Positions 16,254-26,002 of a stretch of 64,000 bases of DNA are shown here, piece by piece (the stretch's first letter is position 1; each line of letters opens with the position of its first letter). The notes below the pieces were generated by a model. That model worked only from the letters and a program-made list of their open reading frames with translations, ran no database searches and had not been told where the DNA came from. The stretch covers positions 1 to 64,000 of the forward strand of contig NZ_BOOH01000037.1 of assembly GCF_016863135.1 (NCBI RefSeq), given 5' to 3'. Both the position numbers and the translations under genes were made by a program. Source of the DNA: Planobispora longispora. Its GTDB lineage: Bacteria > Actinomycetota > Actinomycetes > Streptosporangiales > Streptosporangiaceae.

Positions 16254-17429
16254 GTGCGTCCCGTGAAACTCGCCGTGATCACTGCGGCCGTCCTGGCTGT
16301 CCTGGCCGTGCCGGCGCCGTCAGCCGCCGGCGCCGACACCGGCGCGAACGACCCCTCGCCCTACCAGTGCCTCATCGACGAGGTCGCCGCCGCGCCCCGG
16401 CCGGACCTGCCCGAGGACCAGACGCCGATCCCCGGTCATGTCAGAACCCCGATCCCCGGAATCGTGCTGGACGTCCGTACACCCGGTACCCGGTTCACCG
16501 GTGCCACCGGCCGCTTCGCCCTCGGCGGCGGCAGGTTGCGCCCCGGCGACGCCTTCCGTACCGCCAGCGTCACCAAGACCTTCACCGCGGTGGCGGCTCT
16601 ACGGCTCGTCGAACAGGGCAGGCTGCGCCTCGACGACCCGATCGGCCGCCACCTCGACCCCGCCCTGATGAAGAAGATCCGCTACGGCTCGCGCATCACC
16701 CTCCGGCAGTTGCTCGAGCACACCTCCGGCATCGCCGACTATGTCACCGACGACCCGTCGTGGATGAGCGAGGTCTTCGCCGGCCCCCACCGCATCTGGA
16801 CACCTCGTGAACTGGCCGAGCGGGGACTGCGGCTTCCTCCGGCATTCCAGCCCGGAAAGGGCCACCACTACTCCGACACCGGCTACGTGCTGGCCGGGCT
16901 CATCATCGAAGAAGCCGCCGGCAAGCGTCTGCACCAGGTCTACCGCGAGCAGATCCTGCAACCGCTCGGCCTGCGCGCGACTTACCTGGAGCTCTGGGAG
17001 CCCCACCGCGGGCGACTGTCTCACCCCTACGTCCTCGACCTGGACTTCAGGCGATGGAACCCCACCTACGACACCTTCGGCGGCGGCGGCCTGGTCTCCA
17101 CCGGCGCCGACCTGGCCCGGTTCATCCGCAGCCTGTTCGAAGGCCGGGTCTTCGAGCACGCCGCGACGCTTGAGGCCATGCTGCGGGCCGCCCCGCACAG
17201 CGAGGGCGGCTACGGCCTGGGCATCATGCGCCTGCAGGAGGGAGAGACGACGCTCTGGGGTCATCTGGGTGCGCACGGCTCCTTCATGCTCTACGACCCG
17301 GCCGCCAAGATCTCCATCACCGGCACCGTCAACCAGATGTTCACCGGCGACAAGCAGGCGGAGAGCGAGATCATCTCTGCCGCCTACCGCATCGCCGCCG
17401 GCGCGAAGGCTCCTTCCTGCCCCGTGTGA
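16254..17429 (+). CDS. Secreted serine hydrolase (class C beta-lactamase/DD-peptidase fold)
   Basis: This 391-residue protein has a signal peptide (MRPVKLAVITAAVLAVLAVP, cleavage near AAGA). The serine beta-lactamase fold shows SVTK (S-x-x-K, about residue 105), a YSD motif in place of the common YSN, and HLGAHGSF near the C-terminus as the third element. Such proteins act as D-alanyl carboxypeptidases, D-amino-acid peptidases or esterases outside the cell. GTG at 16254 has GGAAGGAA upstream; the frame extends to 16218 but without a ribosome site. A decapitated TetR gene follows. Confidence 0.85.
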   Translation: MRPVKLAVITAAVLAVLAVPAPSAAGADTGANDPSPYQCLIDEVAAAPRPDLPEDQTPIPGHVRTPIPGIVLDVRTPGTRFTGATGRFALGGGRLRPGDAFRTASVTKTFTAVAALRLVEQGRLRLDDPIGRHLDPALMKKIRYGSRITLRQLLEHTSGIADYVTDDPSWMSEVFAGPHRIWTPRELAERGLRLPPAFQPGKGHHYSDTGYVLAGLIIEEAAGKRLHQVYREQILQPLGLRATYLELWEPHRGRLSHPYVLDLDFRRWNPTYDTFGGGGLVSTGADLARFIRSLFEGRVFEHAATLEAMLRAAPHSEGGYGLGIMRLQEGETTLWGHLGAHGSFMLYDPAAKISITGTVNQMFTGDKQAESEIISAAYRIAAGAKAPSCPV

Positions 17430-17430
17430 C

Positions 17431-17736
17431 GTCGCCGGAACCACCGCGTCGCGCTCCGCCGATCCGGTCGCCGCCGGCGCGCACCACGACGACATCGGGG
17501 AAATGGGCCGCCAGGTCTATGCCCGGCGCAACGCCCTGGCCCTTGAACTCATCGAGCGGGCACGTCTGCGCGGACAACTACGGACCGACCTCGATGCCGT
17601 CGTGGTGCTCCTCGACCGGCTCGCCGGTGCCCTGTACTACCGCGTCCTGGTCACCGGAGCCCCGGTGGACCACAGCTATGCCGAACGCCTCGTGGCCGGT
17701 GCGCTCGACGGTGTGATGAACCGGAAGGAAAACCCC
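17431..17736 (+). pseudogene. TetR-family C-terminal fragment
   Basis: The frame reads RRNALALELIERARLRGQL, RTDLDAVVVLLDRLAGALYY and DHSYAERLVAGALDGV. This is the ligand-binding C-terminal half of a TetR regulator. No N-terminal helix-turn-helix precedes it; the upstream DNA is the hydrolase gene. The frame has no stop and runs on into the next gene. It looks like the remains of a regulator lost by deletion. Confidence 0.6.
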
Positions 17737-17737
17737 C

Positions 17738-19645
17738 GTGTCCGTGAAGAGCCTCGTCATCGGTTCCGTCTCCCTGGCCCTCGTCGTCCTCACCACCGGA
17801 GCACCGGCGCTCGACGCGTCGGCCGCCGTCGCGGCGCAGGCCGAGTCGCCCGTCCGCCCCGCCGCTGTCTCGTCCTTCGCTCCGTCCTCCGTGCGCGGCG
17901 CGCCGATGCTGGAGGAGCACCCGTGCCCCGTAACGGCCCCGCCGGGCACCCGATGCGGTTATCTGGTGGTCCCGCAGCGACGCGACGTGCCGCAGGGTCC
18001 CAGCGTGAAGGTGGGCTTCGCCGTACACCGCTCGACCGCCGCCGACCGGAAAGCGGACCCGGTCGTCTACACCAGTGGCGGCCCGGCCTCGGGCTCGATC
18101 CCCCTTACCGGCTACCTCGCCGACATGTTCCGAGATCGCGACGTGGTCGTGCTGGAGCAGCGTGGCAGCAGGTGGTCGCAGCCCCGGCTGGACTGCCCGG
18201 AGACGGTCCGCGCCGTGCTGGACACGCTCGTCACCCCAGGCCGGGCCAGGCAGGAGAGGGGCGTGATCGCCGCCGGGGCGGCGGCGTGCCGTGACCGGCT
18301 CGGAGTAGACCTGCGGGGATTCCGGACCGAGGAGATCGCCGCCGACGTGGTGGATCTGCGGCGGGCCCTGGGATATGCGCGCTGGAACCTGTTCGGGGTC
18401 AGCTACTCCACCCGCTCCATGCTCGCGGCCGCCGCCGTGGACCCGCAGGGTACCCGCTCGGTGGTGCTGGACTCCTTCCTGCCGGCCGGCAAGGACTGGT
18501 ACGACGACGCCGCCCGCGACCTGACCGAGGCGATCGGGAGGCTGGCCGGTCAGGGCTGGCCGGACCTGCCGGCGCGGTTCGAGCGGATGGTCGACCGGCT
18601 GAACCGCGACCCGGCGGCCGTCACGACCGACGACCCGCTGACCGGAAGGCCGATCACCGTCCGGCTCACCGGGGACGACGTGGCGACCGTGATCGGCGAG
18701 GCCCTGCGCGAGGCCGACGTGGTCCCCATCGTGCCCGTGCTGATCGACGGACTGGCGGCCGGTCGCGATGACCTGCTCCAGCCGCTGGCCGATGCGGCCG
18801 GCTCCGGGCTGACCAGCCACGAGTTCGGCCTCTACTACGCCATCCAGTGTCAGGACGAGGCGCCCGACAACGCATTCGCGCCCGCGCGCCCGCAGTTGTT
18901 CACCGTGGTGCACGACCAGGCGGTGTGCGACACCTGGAAGCTACCCGGTGCACCCGCCGCCGAGGCCGCCACCGCGGCGCCCGTCCTGGTGGTGGGCGGC
19001 CAGTACGATCCGACGACTCCCACCCGTACGGCGGAGCCCGCTGCCCGGGCGTTGCCGAATGCCCGGTTCGTGGAGTTCGCCGGGGTCGGGCACGCGGTGT
19101 TCCTGTCGAATCAGTGCGGCCGTCAGACCATCGCCGCCTTCGTCGCCGATCCCGCCGCGGCCCCGCCCTGCGACCCCGCACGGGCTGCCTACCGGGTGAT
19201 CGGGCCGGAGCAGCTGCACCTGACCACGGCGGTGTACCGGGCGCAGCGGGAGCCCTGGAGGCTGCTGCCCTTCGGCTTGTTCGTCCTGACCGCACTGGCA
19301 CAGCTCGGCGTGGGACTGGCGCGCCCGCGCCGGCGCCTGCCCGCGCTGGTGGCGGGGGTGTGCGGCCTGGCGCTGGCCGGGCTGACGGCCGGCGCGCTGT
19401 ACGGGGTGATCGAGGAGAACGAGGTCGTGCTGGGGATGGGGATCCCCGCCGCCGTGCCGTGGTACGGCCTGCCGGCCTGGGCCGGTCTGGCCGTCACGCT
19501 GGCGGCCGCTTGGCGGGCGCGGACCGCTCGCGCCTCCCGGCGGCCGATCGCGGGCGGGCTCCTGCGGGATCCGGCGGCGGCCCACCTCCTCGCTGCGGTG
19601 ATCTCCGCCGGTTTCCTGGCCTGGTGGCACCTGTACTTCCTGTGA
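17738..19645 (+). CDS. Secreted alpha/beta hydrolase (tripeptidyl aminopeptidase type) with C-terminal membrane tail
   Basis: This 635-residue protein has a signal peptide (about 1-32). The alpha/beta hydrolase domain carries the nucleophile in GVSYSTR, an acid in GGQYDPTTPT and a histidine in GVGHAVF, the pattern of the TAP-like hydrolase family that clips peptides or esters outside the cell. Unusually, four hydrophobic segments follow (about 505-635), which should anchor the enzyme to the membrane. GTG at 17738 follows GGAAGGAAAA. It stands alone downstream of the TetR fragment. Confidence 0.85.
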   Translation: MSVKSLVIGSVSLALVVLTTGAPALDASAAVAAQAESPVRPAAVSSFAPSSVRGAPMLEEHPCPVTAPPGTRCGYLVVPQRRDVPQGPSVKVGFAVHRSTAADRKADPVVYTSGGPASGSIPLTGYLADMFRDRDVVVLEQRGSRWSQPRLDCPETVRAVLDTLVTPGRARQERGVIAAGAAACRDRLGVDLRGFRTEEIAADVVDLRRALGYARWNLFGVSYSTRSMLAAAAVDPQGTRSVVLDSFLPAGKDWYDDAARDLTEAIGRLAGQGWPDLPARFERMVDRLNRDPAAVTTDDPLTGRPITVRLTGDDVATVIGEALREADVVPIVPVLIDGLAAGRDDLLQPLADAAGSGLTSHEFGLYYAIQCQDEAPDNAFAPARPQLFTVVHDQAVCDTWKLPGAPAAEAATAAPVLVVGGQYDPTTPTRTAEPAARALPNARFVEFAGVGHAVFLSNQCGRQTIAAFVADPAAAPPCDPARAAYRVIGPEQLHLTTAVYRAQREPWRLLPFGLFVLTALAQLGVGLARPRRRLPALVAGVCGLALAGLTAGALYGVIEENEVVLGMGIPAAVPWYGLPAWAGLAVTLAAAWRARTARASRRPIAGGLLRDPAAAHLLAAVISAGFLAWWHLYFL

Positions 19646-19664
19646 CCCGCACCTGGGCCTCGGA

Positions 19665-19846
19665 TGTCCGTCAAACCGGATCAAGCCCAGAATAACGGTC
19701 ATCATGCCTCCGTACCGGGTCCAGGCCAGCATGCGATCCAGCTCGGCCTTGGACAGTCCCGGGGTCTTGGAGAACGCGGGCGGCTGGGCGCGGTCCATGG
19801 CGGCGAACGGGTTGCGCGCCGCAATCCCCATGCGCTCCAGGTAGCG
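19665..19846 (-). pseudogene. Tyrosine recombinase (integrase) fragment
   Basis: The minus-strand frame after a stop at about 19846 reads RYLERMGIAARNPFAAMDR, then SKTPGLSKAELDRMLAWTR and VILGLIRFDG. This matches the linker between the SAM-like and catalytic domains of XerC/XerD-type integrases (NP-x3-VDRP, SKTPGL, RFTGLR). The catalytic residues are absent. It marks a former mobile element. Confidence 0.5.
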
Positions 19847-19875
19847 CTACCAGGAGGAGGCCGCCGGGAGCCCCC

Positions 19876-21198
19876 TCAGGCGACCGGATCGGTCAGGAAG
19901 TCCGGTGGCCGCCGGTGCCGTGCCCGTCGCGGCGCCCGGTCGTGGTCCCGGTCCCAGTCCTGATCGTGGTCGTGGTCGTGGCCGTGGTCGCGGGGATCCT
20001 GATCCCGGCCGGGGGAGCGGCGGACGGTGGTCAGGGCGGCCAGGGCGGTGGTGATCGGGACGGCCGCGATCAGGCCGAGGGTGCCGGCGACGCTGCGGAC
20101 GATCTCCTGGGCGAGGACGGGGTTGGTCACGACCTGTCCGACCGGCTGCTCGCCGACGCTGATGAGCAGCAGCAGGGGCAGCGACGCCCCGGCGTACGCG
20201 AGGATGATCGTGTTGATCACCGAGGCGATGTGGGAGCGGCCGACCCGCGCGGCGGCCCGGTACAGCTGGGCGAAGCCGTAGCCCGGATTGGCGTGGGCCA
20301 GCTCGGTGACGGTGGCGGCCTGGGTGACGGTGACGTCGTCGAGCACGCCGAGCGAGCCGATGATGATGCTGGCCAGCAGCAGCCCCTGGGTGTTGATGCG
20401 GTAGCTGGTGTCGAGGTAGAAGGAGCTCTCGTCGGTGATCCCGTTGAGCTGGACGATGCCGATGGCGGCGTACGACAGCAGGCCGGTCAGGCTGAGGCTG
20501 ACCACGGTGCCCACGATCGCCGTCGAGGTGGTGACGGTGAAGCCGTGGGTGAGGTACAGCACGGTGAGCATGATCGCCGCCGAGCCGACGATTCCCACCA
20601 GGAGCGGGGACTGACCGGCCAGGATCGCCGGGATGACGAACATCAGCAGCAGCACGAAGGTGATGGCCAGCCCGATGAGCGCCGTCACCCCGCGCCACCG
20701 GCCGAAGGCGACCACCGCCAGCGCGAAGGCGGCGCCGACCAGCCACAGCGACGAGCCGCGGTCGTGATCGGAGATCTGGTACGGCGGCACGTCCAGCGTG
20801 CTGTCGGGGGTGTGGATCAGCACCACGTCGTCGCCCTCGGCGAAGCGCTGCCCGCCCGGGCCGCTGGGCAGCTGGGTGGTGACGCGTTCACCGGCCTGCT
20901 CGCCGCCGGTCAGCTCCACCTCGGCGTCGCCGCAGGTGGCGGGGTCGGGAGGCGGCGTGTTCTGCGGCGCCCCCTCGATGGGGGGCTCCTCCGGACAGGG
21001 GGTGAGGGTGATGTCGGTGATCGTCCCGGTCACCCGCTCCAGCTGCGGCTGCCCGGCGGTGGAGACGGGCTCGGCCGGCCACATCCAGACCAGCGCGGCG
21101 AGCGTGGCGATCGCGAGGGGGATGATGACGGCCAGCGTCGCCCACACCGTCGCCCGGGAATGAGGGACGACCGGACCGTGGGAGTGGTTGGCGCCCAT
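19876..21198 (-). CDS. YibE/F family membrane protein
   Basis: This 440-residue protein has a first membrane helix (about 18-40), an extracellular domain with two cysteines (CPEEPP and ATCGDAEVE) and seven or so further helices (about 150-400) containing GSLGVLDDVTVTQAA, the conserved YibE/F signature. The C-terminal tail is rich in DHD repeats (DHGHDHDHDQD), possibly metal-binding or just low complexity. ATG at 21198 has GGAGAG upstream. The function of this family is not established; transport is presumed. It is monocistronic. Confidence 0.85.
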   Translation of the reverse strand: MGANHSHGPVVPHSRATVWATLAVIIPLAIATLAALVWMWPAEPVSTAGQPQLERVTGTITDITLTPCPEEPPIEGAPQNTPPPDPATCGDAEVELTGGEQAGERVTTQLPSGPGGQRFAEGDDVVLIHTPDSTLDVPPYQISDHDRGSSLWLVGAAFALAVVAFGRWRGVTALIGLAITFVLLLMFVIPAILAGQSPLLVGIVGSAAIMLTVLYLTHGFTVTTSTAIVGTVVSLSLTGLLSYAAIGIVQLNGITDESSFYLDTSYRINTQGLLLASIIIGSLGVLDDVTVTQAATVTELAHANPGYGFAQLYRAAARVGRSHIASVINTIILAYAGASLPLLLLISVGEQPVGQVVTNPVLAQEIVRSVAGTLGLIAAVPITTALAALTTVRRSPGRDQDPRDHGHDHDHDQDWDRDHDRAPRRARHRRPPDFLTDPVA

Positions 21199-21466
21199 GG
21201 GGCATGCTCTCCTCGAGGCGGCTGGCGGGCGGGGCGGAGGCGGGGGAGCGCCGCTCCACCTCGCCGGACGGGTGAATCGAACGGACGGGCGCAACGGGAT
21301 CCACTGCCCCTGCACAGTAGATTTTGGCGGAAAGCCCTGAGTGGTCAGGCACGTTCTGGCGGGTTACCGGCCGATATCCGGACGTGGGATCGGACACGGG
21401 GAAGGCGGGGGCGGGAGAGGACGGGAGCGGTTCGCGCGGTCGGGGCCGCCTCTCACCGTGCTCGTG

Positions 21467-22660
21467 TCACCGTGCTCGGGCGGCCAGATCCAGCACCCGG
21501 CGGTAGAGGTCCAGGTACCTGTCGGCCATCGCCGAGGGGGAGAAGCGGCGCGCGGCGCTGCGGCGGCACTCTTCGGGATCGATCTCCTCGGCGCGCTTGA
21601 GGTTGTCGCCCAGCTCCTCCTCGCCGTCGGCGAGCAGCCCTGTGCGCCCGTGCTCGACGAGTTCGGGCAGGCAGCCGCGCCTCAGGCCGATGACGGGCGC
21701 CCCGCAGGCCAGCGCCTCGACCACGGCCGTGCCGCCGGGCTCCTCCCACTGCACCGGGAACAGCGCCGCCCGGGCCTCGCCGAACAGCCGCTCGCGCCGC
21801 GCGCCGTCCACCGAGCCGATCCACCGGACGAGCTCGTGGTCGATGTACGGCGCCACCTGCTCCAGGTGGTAGCGCACGTCGGGATTGACGTGGGCGGGAT
21901 GACCCGGATCGGCGAGCGCCTCGGCCAGCTCCCGGGGGCCGTCCAGCCCTCCGACCGGACCGGCCATGATCAGGGGGATCCCGAGCTCCCGGCAGAGCCG
22001 GGCGCCCAGATGCTGGCCCTTGAGCGGGCTGATCCGCCCCAGGATGACCATCGGGCCGGTGCGGTCGTGCCCCGTGGCGGCCGGTGACGCCGCCGTGGTC
22101 CCGGTGGCCGGTGACGCCGGGACCACGGCGGCCAGCGGGGTCGCCAGATGGGCCCAGCCGAGGCTGTGCTCGCGCAGGTTCCGCGGGGCCCGTGCGAGCT
22201 GGGAGGCGGACACGCCGTTGACCCAGACCCGGCCGCCGCCGTCGAAGCCGCCGTACAGCTCCGGGTGCTTGCGCAGGTCCCAGTGCAGGGTGTGCAGCAC
22301 CGGCGGGGCGGACCGGCCCAGGGCGCCCCAGACGGCCAGGCCGACGGCCTCCATGTGGTCGTGCACCAGGTCGATGTCGCGGCGGCGGCGCAGCTCGGCG
22401 ACGACCCGCTGCAGGTGGGCGTGGGCCAGCCCCATCACCTGGTTGTAGGGGCGCTGCAGGTGCGGGAACTGCCCCGTCTCGAACACGTGCATCCGGTCGT
22501 CGGCCTCGAGGGTGCTCGCGCCGACCGTGGCCAGGACCACCCGGACGCCGCGCGCCCTCAGCTCGGGCACGAGGGTGGCCACGACCGTCTCGATGCCTCC
22601 GTACCCCCGCGGCGGGACCGGCAGCCAGGGACCGGCGTTCATCAGCACCGTGATGCTCAT
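21467..22660 (-). CDS. GT4-type glycosyltransferase
   Basis: This 397-residue protein opens MSITVLMNAGPWLPVPP with a GGIETVV loop, and has a GT-B fold. The donor-site motif is EEPGGTAVVEALACGAPVIG (about 320-340), with an upstream acid in the usual E-x7-E spacing. The acceptor is unknown. ATG at 22660 follows GGAGG. It diverges from an oxidoreductase pair at 22866-24936, suggesting a shared small-sugar pathway. Confidence 0.87.
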   Translation of the reverse strand: MSITVLMNAGPWLPVPPRGYGGIETVVATLVPELRARGVRVVLATVGASTLEADDRMHVFETGQFPHLQRPYNQVMGLAHAHLQRVVAELRRRRDIDLVHDHMEAVGLAVWGALGRSAPPVLHTLHWDLRKHPELYGGFDGGGRVWVNGVSASQLARAPRNLREHSLGWAHLATPLAAVVPASPATGTTAASPAATGHDRTGPMVILGRISPLKGQHLGARLCRELGIPLIMAGPVGGLDGPRELAEALADPGHPAHVNPDVRYHLEQVAPYIDHELVRWIGSVDGARRERLFGEARAALFPVQWEEPGGTAVVEALACGAPVIGLRRGCLPELVEHGRTGLLADGEEELGDNLKRAEEIDPEECRRSAARRFSPSAMADRYLDLYRRVLDLAARAR

Positions 22661-22865
22661 CTGGGCCTCCGCCTGTAGGGGGTGCGCGGTCGCCGGCCGG
22701 CCTCGGGGAACGTCGGGGAGCCTCACCTGTCACGGGCGGGAAGGCGCGTCCCGCCGATCGGGCTCCTCCCGCCGCTCGGTCCCGACGATGTTGATTTCCC
22801 TGATCAAGTGGATTCAATCTGCTATCGGATGGTTTCAGATCATTTGTCGGTGGCATTGCTGGTCT

Positions 22866-23837
22866 GTGAAGTGCCGCATCGGTTTCGTGGGCGCGGGAAA
22901 CGTCGCCGCGCGCCACGCGCGCGTACTGTCCGGCTTCCCCGACGTCCGGATCGCGGCGGTGGCCGACACCGACGTCACCCGCGCCGCGACGCTGGCCGCC
23001 GAGCACGGCGCGGCCTGCTACGACAGTCACGAGACGCTGCTGGACGGCGAGCGGCTGGACGCCGTCTACGTCTGCGTGCCGCCCTTCGCGCACGGCCCCG
23101 TCGAGCTGGCCGTCCTGGAGGCCGGTCTGCCGCTCTTCGTGGAGAAGCCGCTGGCGTTGGACGAGCAGACCGCACGGCGGGTCTCCGAGGCCGTGCGGCG
23201 CCGGCGGGTCGTCACCGCGGTCGGGCACCACTGGCGCTACCTGGACGTCGTCGAACAGGCCCGGCGGCTCCTCGGCGACCGACCGGTACGGCTCGCGCTG
23301 GGCGTGTGGCTGGACAAGGTGCCGCCGGTTCCCTGGTGGCCGCGCCGCGACGGCTCGGGCGGGCAGGTGATCGAGCAGGCGGTCCACGTGCTGGACCTGG
23401 CCCGCCTCCTCGTCGGCGAGGTCGCCGAGGTGAGCGCGCACGAGTCGGGACACCCGCCGGAGCACGGGGAGACGGCGGTCGGCGCGGCCACCGGAGCGCT
23501 GCTGCGCTTCCGTGACGGCGCGGTGGGCCTGCTCGGCGCCACCTGCCTGCTGGGCTGGAAGCACCGGGCCGGGCTGGAGGTCTACGCCGAGGGCATCGCG
23601 CTGCAGCTGTCGGAGGAGCAACTGGTCGTCGACACCGGCGAGGGCCGTACGGTCATCACCGAATCGGGGGACGCCAAGCACCGCGTCGACCGGGCGTTCG
23701 TGGACGCGGTCCTGGGCCGCGGCCAGGACGTGCGCGCCCCGTACGACGACGCCCTGCGCACGCACCGGCTGGCGTGCGCGGTCGCCCGCGCGGCCGCCGG
23801 CGGCGCACCGGTGACGCTGCCGGATCACGATGGGTGA
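22866..23837 (+). CDS. Gfo/Idh/MocA family NAD(P)-dependent oxidoreductase
   Basis: This 323-residue protein begins with a Rossmann fold (RIGFVGAGNVAARHARVL). It has the EKPLAL motif (about residues 95-100) and GGQVIEQAVHVLDLARLL, which holds the catalytic histidine region of the family. The substrate is probably a sugar or cyclitol. GTG at 22866 is preferred; the frame is open further upstream over an AT-rich promoter stretch (22780-22865). It overlaps the next dehydrogenase by eight bases. Confidence 0.87.
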   Translation: MKCRIGFVGAGNVAARHARVLSGFPDVRIAAVADTDVTRAATLAAEHGAACYDSHETLLDGERLDAVYVCVPPFAHGPVELAVLEAGLPLFVEKPLALDEQTARRVSEAVRRRRVVTAVGHHWRYLDVVEQARRLLGDRPVRLALGVWLDKVPPVPWWPRRDGSGGQVIEQAVHVLDLARLLVGEVAEVSAHESGHPPEHGETAVGAATGALLRFRDGAVGLLGATCLLGWKHRAGLEVYAEGIALQLSEEQLVVDTGEGRTVITESGDAKHRVDRAFVDAVLGRGQDVRAPYDDALRTHRLACAVARAAAGGAPVTLPDHDG

Positions 23838-24936
23838 GCGGCCCGCGCGGGTGCTGCAGGTCACCGGCGTCGGGGAGGTCGTCATCGCCGAGGAGCCGCA
23901 ACCGCCGGTGGCCGACGGCGGCTTCCACGTCGAGACGCTCTACAGCGGGCTGTCGGCCGGCACGGAACTGTCCTACGTCAAGGGCACCAACCCCTACCTG
24001 AGCGCGGGCTGGGACCCGGTGCTCGGGCTGTTCCGCGCCGACCGGCCCGCCACCGGCTACCCGGTCAGGCGCCTGGGCTACATGGAGGTGGCCCGGGTCA
24101 CCGAGAGCCGCACCCCGGAGCTGTCGCCCGGCCAGGTGGTGGCCATGGCGTACGGCCACCGCACCGGCTACACCGCCGACGGCGTCGAGGACCGGTTCGT
24201 CCCGCTGCCCCCGGAGCTGGACCCGCTGCTGGGCGTCTACGCCGCCCACATGGGCCCCATCTGCGCCAACGGCCTGCTGCACGCCGCCGCCGATCTCCAC
24301 GGCGCCGACGTGCGCGCCCTCGGCGACGGCGTGCGCGGCAGGCGTGTCGCGGTGACCGGAGCCGGGGTCGTCGGGCTGCTGACCGCCCTGTTCGCCCGGC
24401 ACCACGGAGCCGAGGCGGTGACCGTGGTCGACCGGACCCGCGCCCGGCTGGAGTGCGCCGGGCGGCTCGGCCTCGACACGATCGCGACGGACGCGCGGGA
24501 CCCGGCGCTCACGCTGAAGAGCCGCTGGCGGCATTCCGCCGGGGACCGGGGCGCCGACGTGGTCTTCCAGTGCCGCGGCCGGGCGGAGGCCCTGCACCTC
24601 GCGCTGCGGCTGCTGCGCCCCCAGGGCACGGTCGTCGACCTGGCCTTCTACCAGGAAGGCGCGGCGTCCCTGAGGCTGGGCGAGGAGTTCCACCACAACG
24701 GGCTCTCGATCAGGTGCGCGCAGATCGGCCGCGTGCCGCGCGGCCTGGCCCACCTGTGGAGCCGGGAGCGGCTGTCGGCCGAGACGCTCGACCTCCTGCG
24801 CGCCCGCGGCGACGCCGTCCGCCGCCACCTGATCACCGATCTGGTGCCCTTCGACGACGCGCCCCGCTTCCTCGCCGCCCTCGCCGACCGGCGCCGCCAC
24901 GCCATCCAGGCCGTGTTCGACATGACCCGCGGATGA
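23830..24936 (+). CDS. MDR-type dehydrogenase
   Basis: This 368-residue protein of the medium-chain dehydrogenase fold has a GroES-like N-terminus (LYSGLSAGTELSYVKG) and a Rossmann domain with VAVTGAGVVGLLTALFA (about 173-189). The usual catalytic-zinc cysteine at the start of the fold is replaced by the SAGTE pattern seen in the non-zinc bacteriochlorophyllide-reductase-like subgroup. It is translationally coupled to the Gfo/Idh protein, so the two probably act on consecutive intermediates. Confidence 0.82.
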   Translation: MGERPARVLQVTGVGEVVIAEEPQPPVADGGFHVETLYSGLSAGTELSYVKGTNPYLSAGWDPVLGLFRADRPATGYPVRRLGYMEVARVTESRTPELSPGQVVAMAYGHRTGYTADGVEDRFVPLPPELDPLLGVYAAHMGPICANGLLHAAADLHGADVRALGDGVRGRRVAVTGAGVVGLLTALFARHHGAEAVTVVDRTRARLECAGRLGLDTIATDARDPALTLKSRWRHSAGDRGADVVFQCRGRAEALHLALRLLRPQGTVVDLAFYQEGAASLRLGEEFHHNGLSIRCAQIGRVPRGLAHLWSRERLSAETLDLLRARGDAVRRHLITDLVPFDDAPRFLAALADRRRHAIQAVFDMTRG

Positions 24937-24967
24937 TCACCCGCCTCCCGCGGCCGGAAGGACGCGC

Positions 24968-25909
24968 TCAGGAGGTGGCCTGCAGGCCGCGCTGCACGCC
25001 GGTCTCCCCGGCTGCCAGGGCCTCGCGCGCGTGGGGGAGGAGACGGCCGTCCTCGTCCAGCAGGTCGCGCCAGCTCCGGGCGGGTTTCCAGCCGAACAGG
25101 CGGGCGGCCTTGGCGCAGGAGATCCCCGAGGCGTCCTCGCGCTCCACCGGCCGCAACTCCACCTCCTCGCCGAAGTGGTGGCGGACCATCTCGTGCAGCG
25201 GGCGACCGGCCGCGTTGTCGGCGGCCGCGCAGTAGACCACCTCGTGGCCCGGCACGTCCGCCGTCGCCGCGGCCGCGATGAGGCCGGCGAGGTCGTACAC
25301 CACGAGATACGACCAGAACGACGCGCTCTTGTCGGTGCCGCGGGCGCGCACGATCGGGCCCACGTTGCGTTCGATGTTGCCCTCCCACTGGACCCAGGTC
25401 GGCCGGATGGACACCCCCGCCAGGTCGCCGCGCCGCACCGCGGCGTCCATCAGCTCCTCGCCGAAGTGCTTGGACAGCGCGTAGGCGTCCTGCGGGAGGA
25501 CCCGGTGCCCCTCGTCGATCGGCGCGTAGTCGGCGTGGAAGTAACGCCGGGGATAGGAGAAGCCGGGCACCGTCTCGCTCGAGATGTTCACGAAGCGCCG
25601 GACACCGGAGCGCTCCGCCGCCTCGATCATGTGGTAGGTGGCCATCACGTTGGTCTGGAAGATCACATGTGGCGGGTTGTGCTTGGGGCTGGGGACCGCC
25701 GCGGTGTGCACGACCGCCTCGTGTCCCGGAACCACCGCGGCCGCGTGCCCGGCGTCGGTCAGGTCGGCCTGGACGTATCTCACCTGGCGGGCGCGTTCCT
25801 GCACCGCCGGGGCGATGTCGGCGGCCGTCACCTCATGCCCGTCCCGCAGCAGCCGGTCCACGGTCGCGGCGCCGACCTTGCCGCGAGCTCCCGTGACGAG
25901 GATACGCAC
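24968..25909 (-). CDS. NAD-dependent epimerase/dehydratase (extended SDR)
   Basis: This 313-residue protein has an N-terminal GARGKVG dinucleotide motif (residues 7-13). The active site is YALSK (Y and K about 155-159) and the preceding serines are in NISSET. The C-terminal substrate domain ends with a lobe typical of nucleotide-sugar epimerases (KAARLFGWKPARSWRDLL). The GTG start at 25909 has only a weak TAGGTAAAG site. It is convergent with the MDR gene and alone on its strand. Confidence 0.87.
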   Translation of the reverse strand: MRILVTGARGKVGAATVDRLLRDGHEVTAADIAPAVQERARQVRYVQADLTDAGHAAAVVPGHEAVVHTAAVPSPKHNPPHVIFQTNVMATYHMIEAAERSGVRRFVNISSETVPGFSYPRRYFHADYAPIDEGHRVLPQDAYALSKHFGEELMDAAVRRGDLAGVSIRPTWVQWEGNIERNVGPIVRARGTDKSASFWSYLVVYDLAGLIAAAATADVPGHEVVYCAAADNAAGRPLHEMVRHHFGEEVELRPVEREDASGISCAKAARLFGWKPARSWRDLLDEDGRLLPHAREALAAGETGVQRGLQATS

Positions 25910-26002
25910 GGCGCTTTACCTACCCATTGCTCCTCAAGTGACACACATCACGCATACCGGGTCATAGCCTGAGGACGCCTCCGGAGACCGGCCTTCGCGT
26001 GG

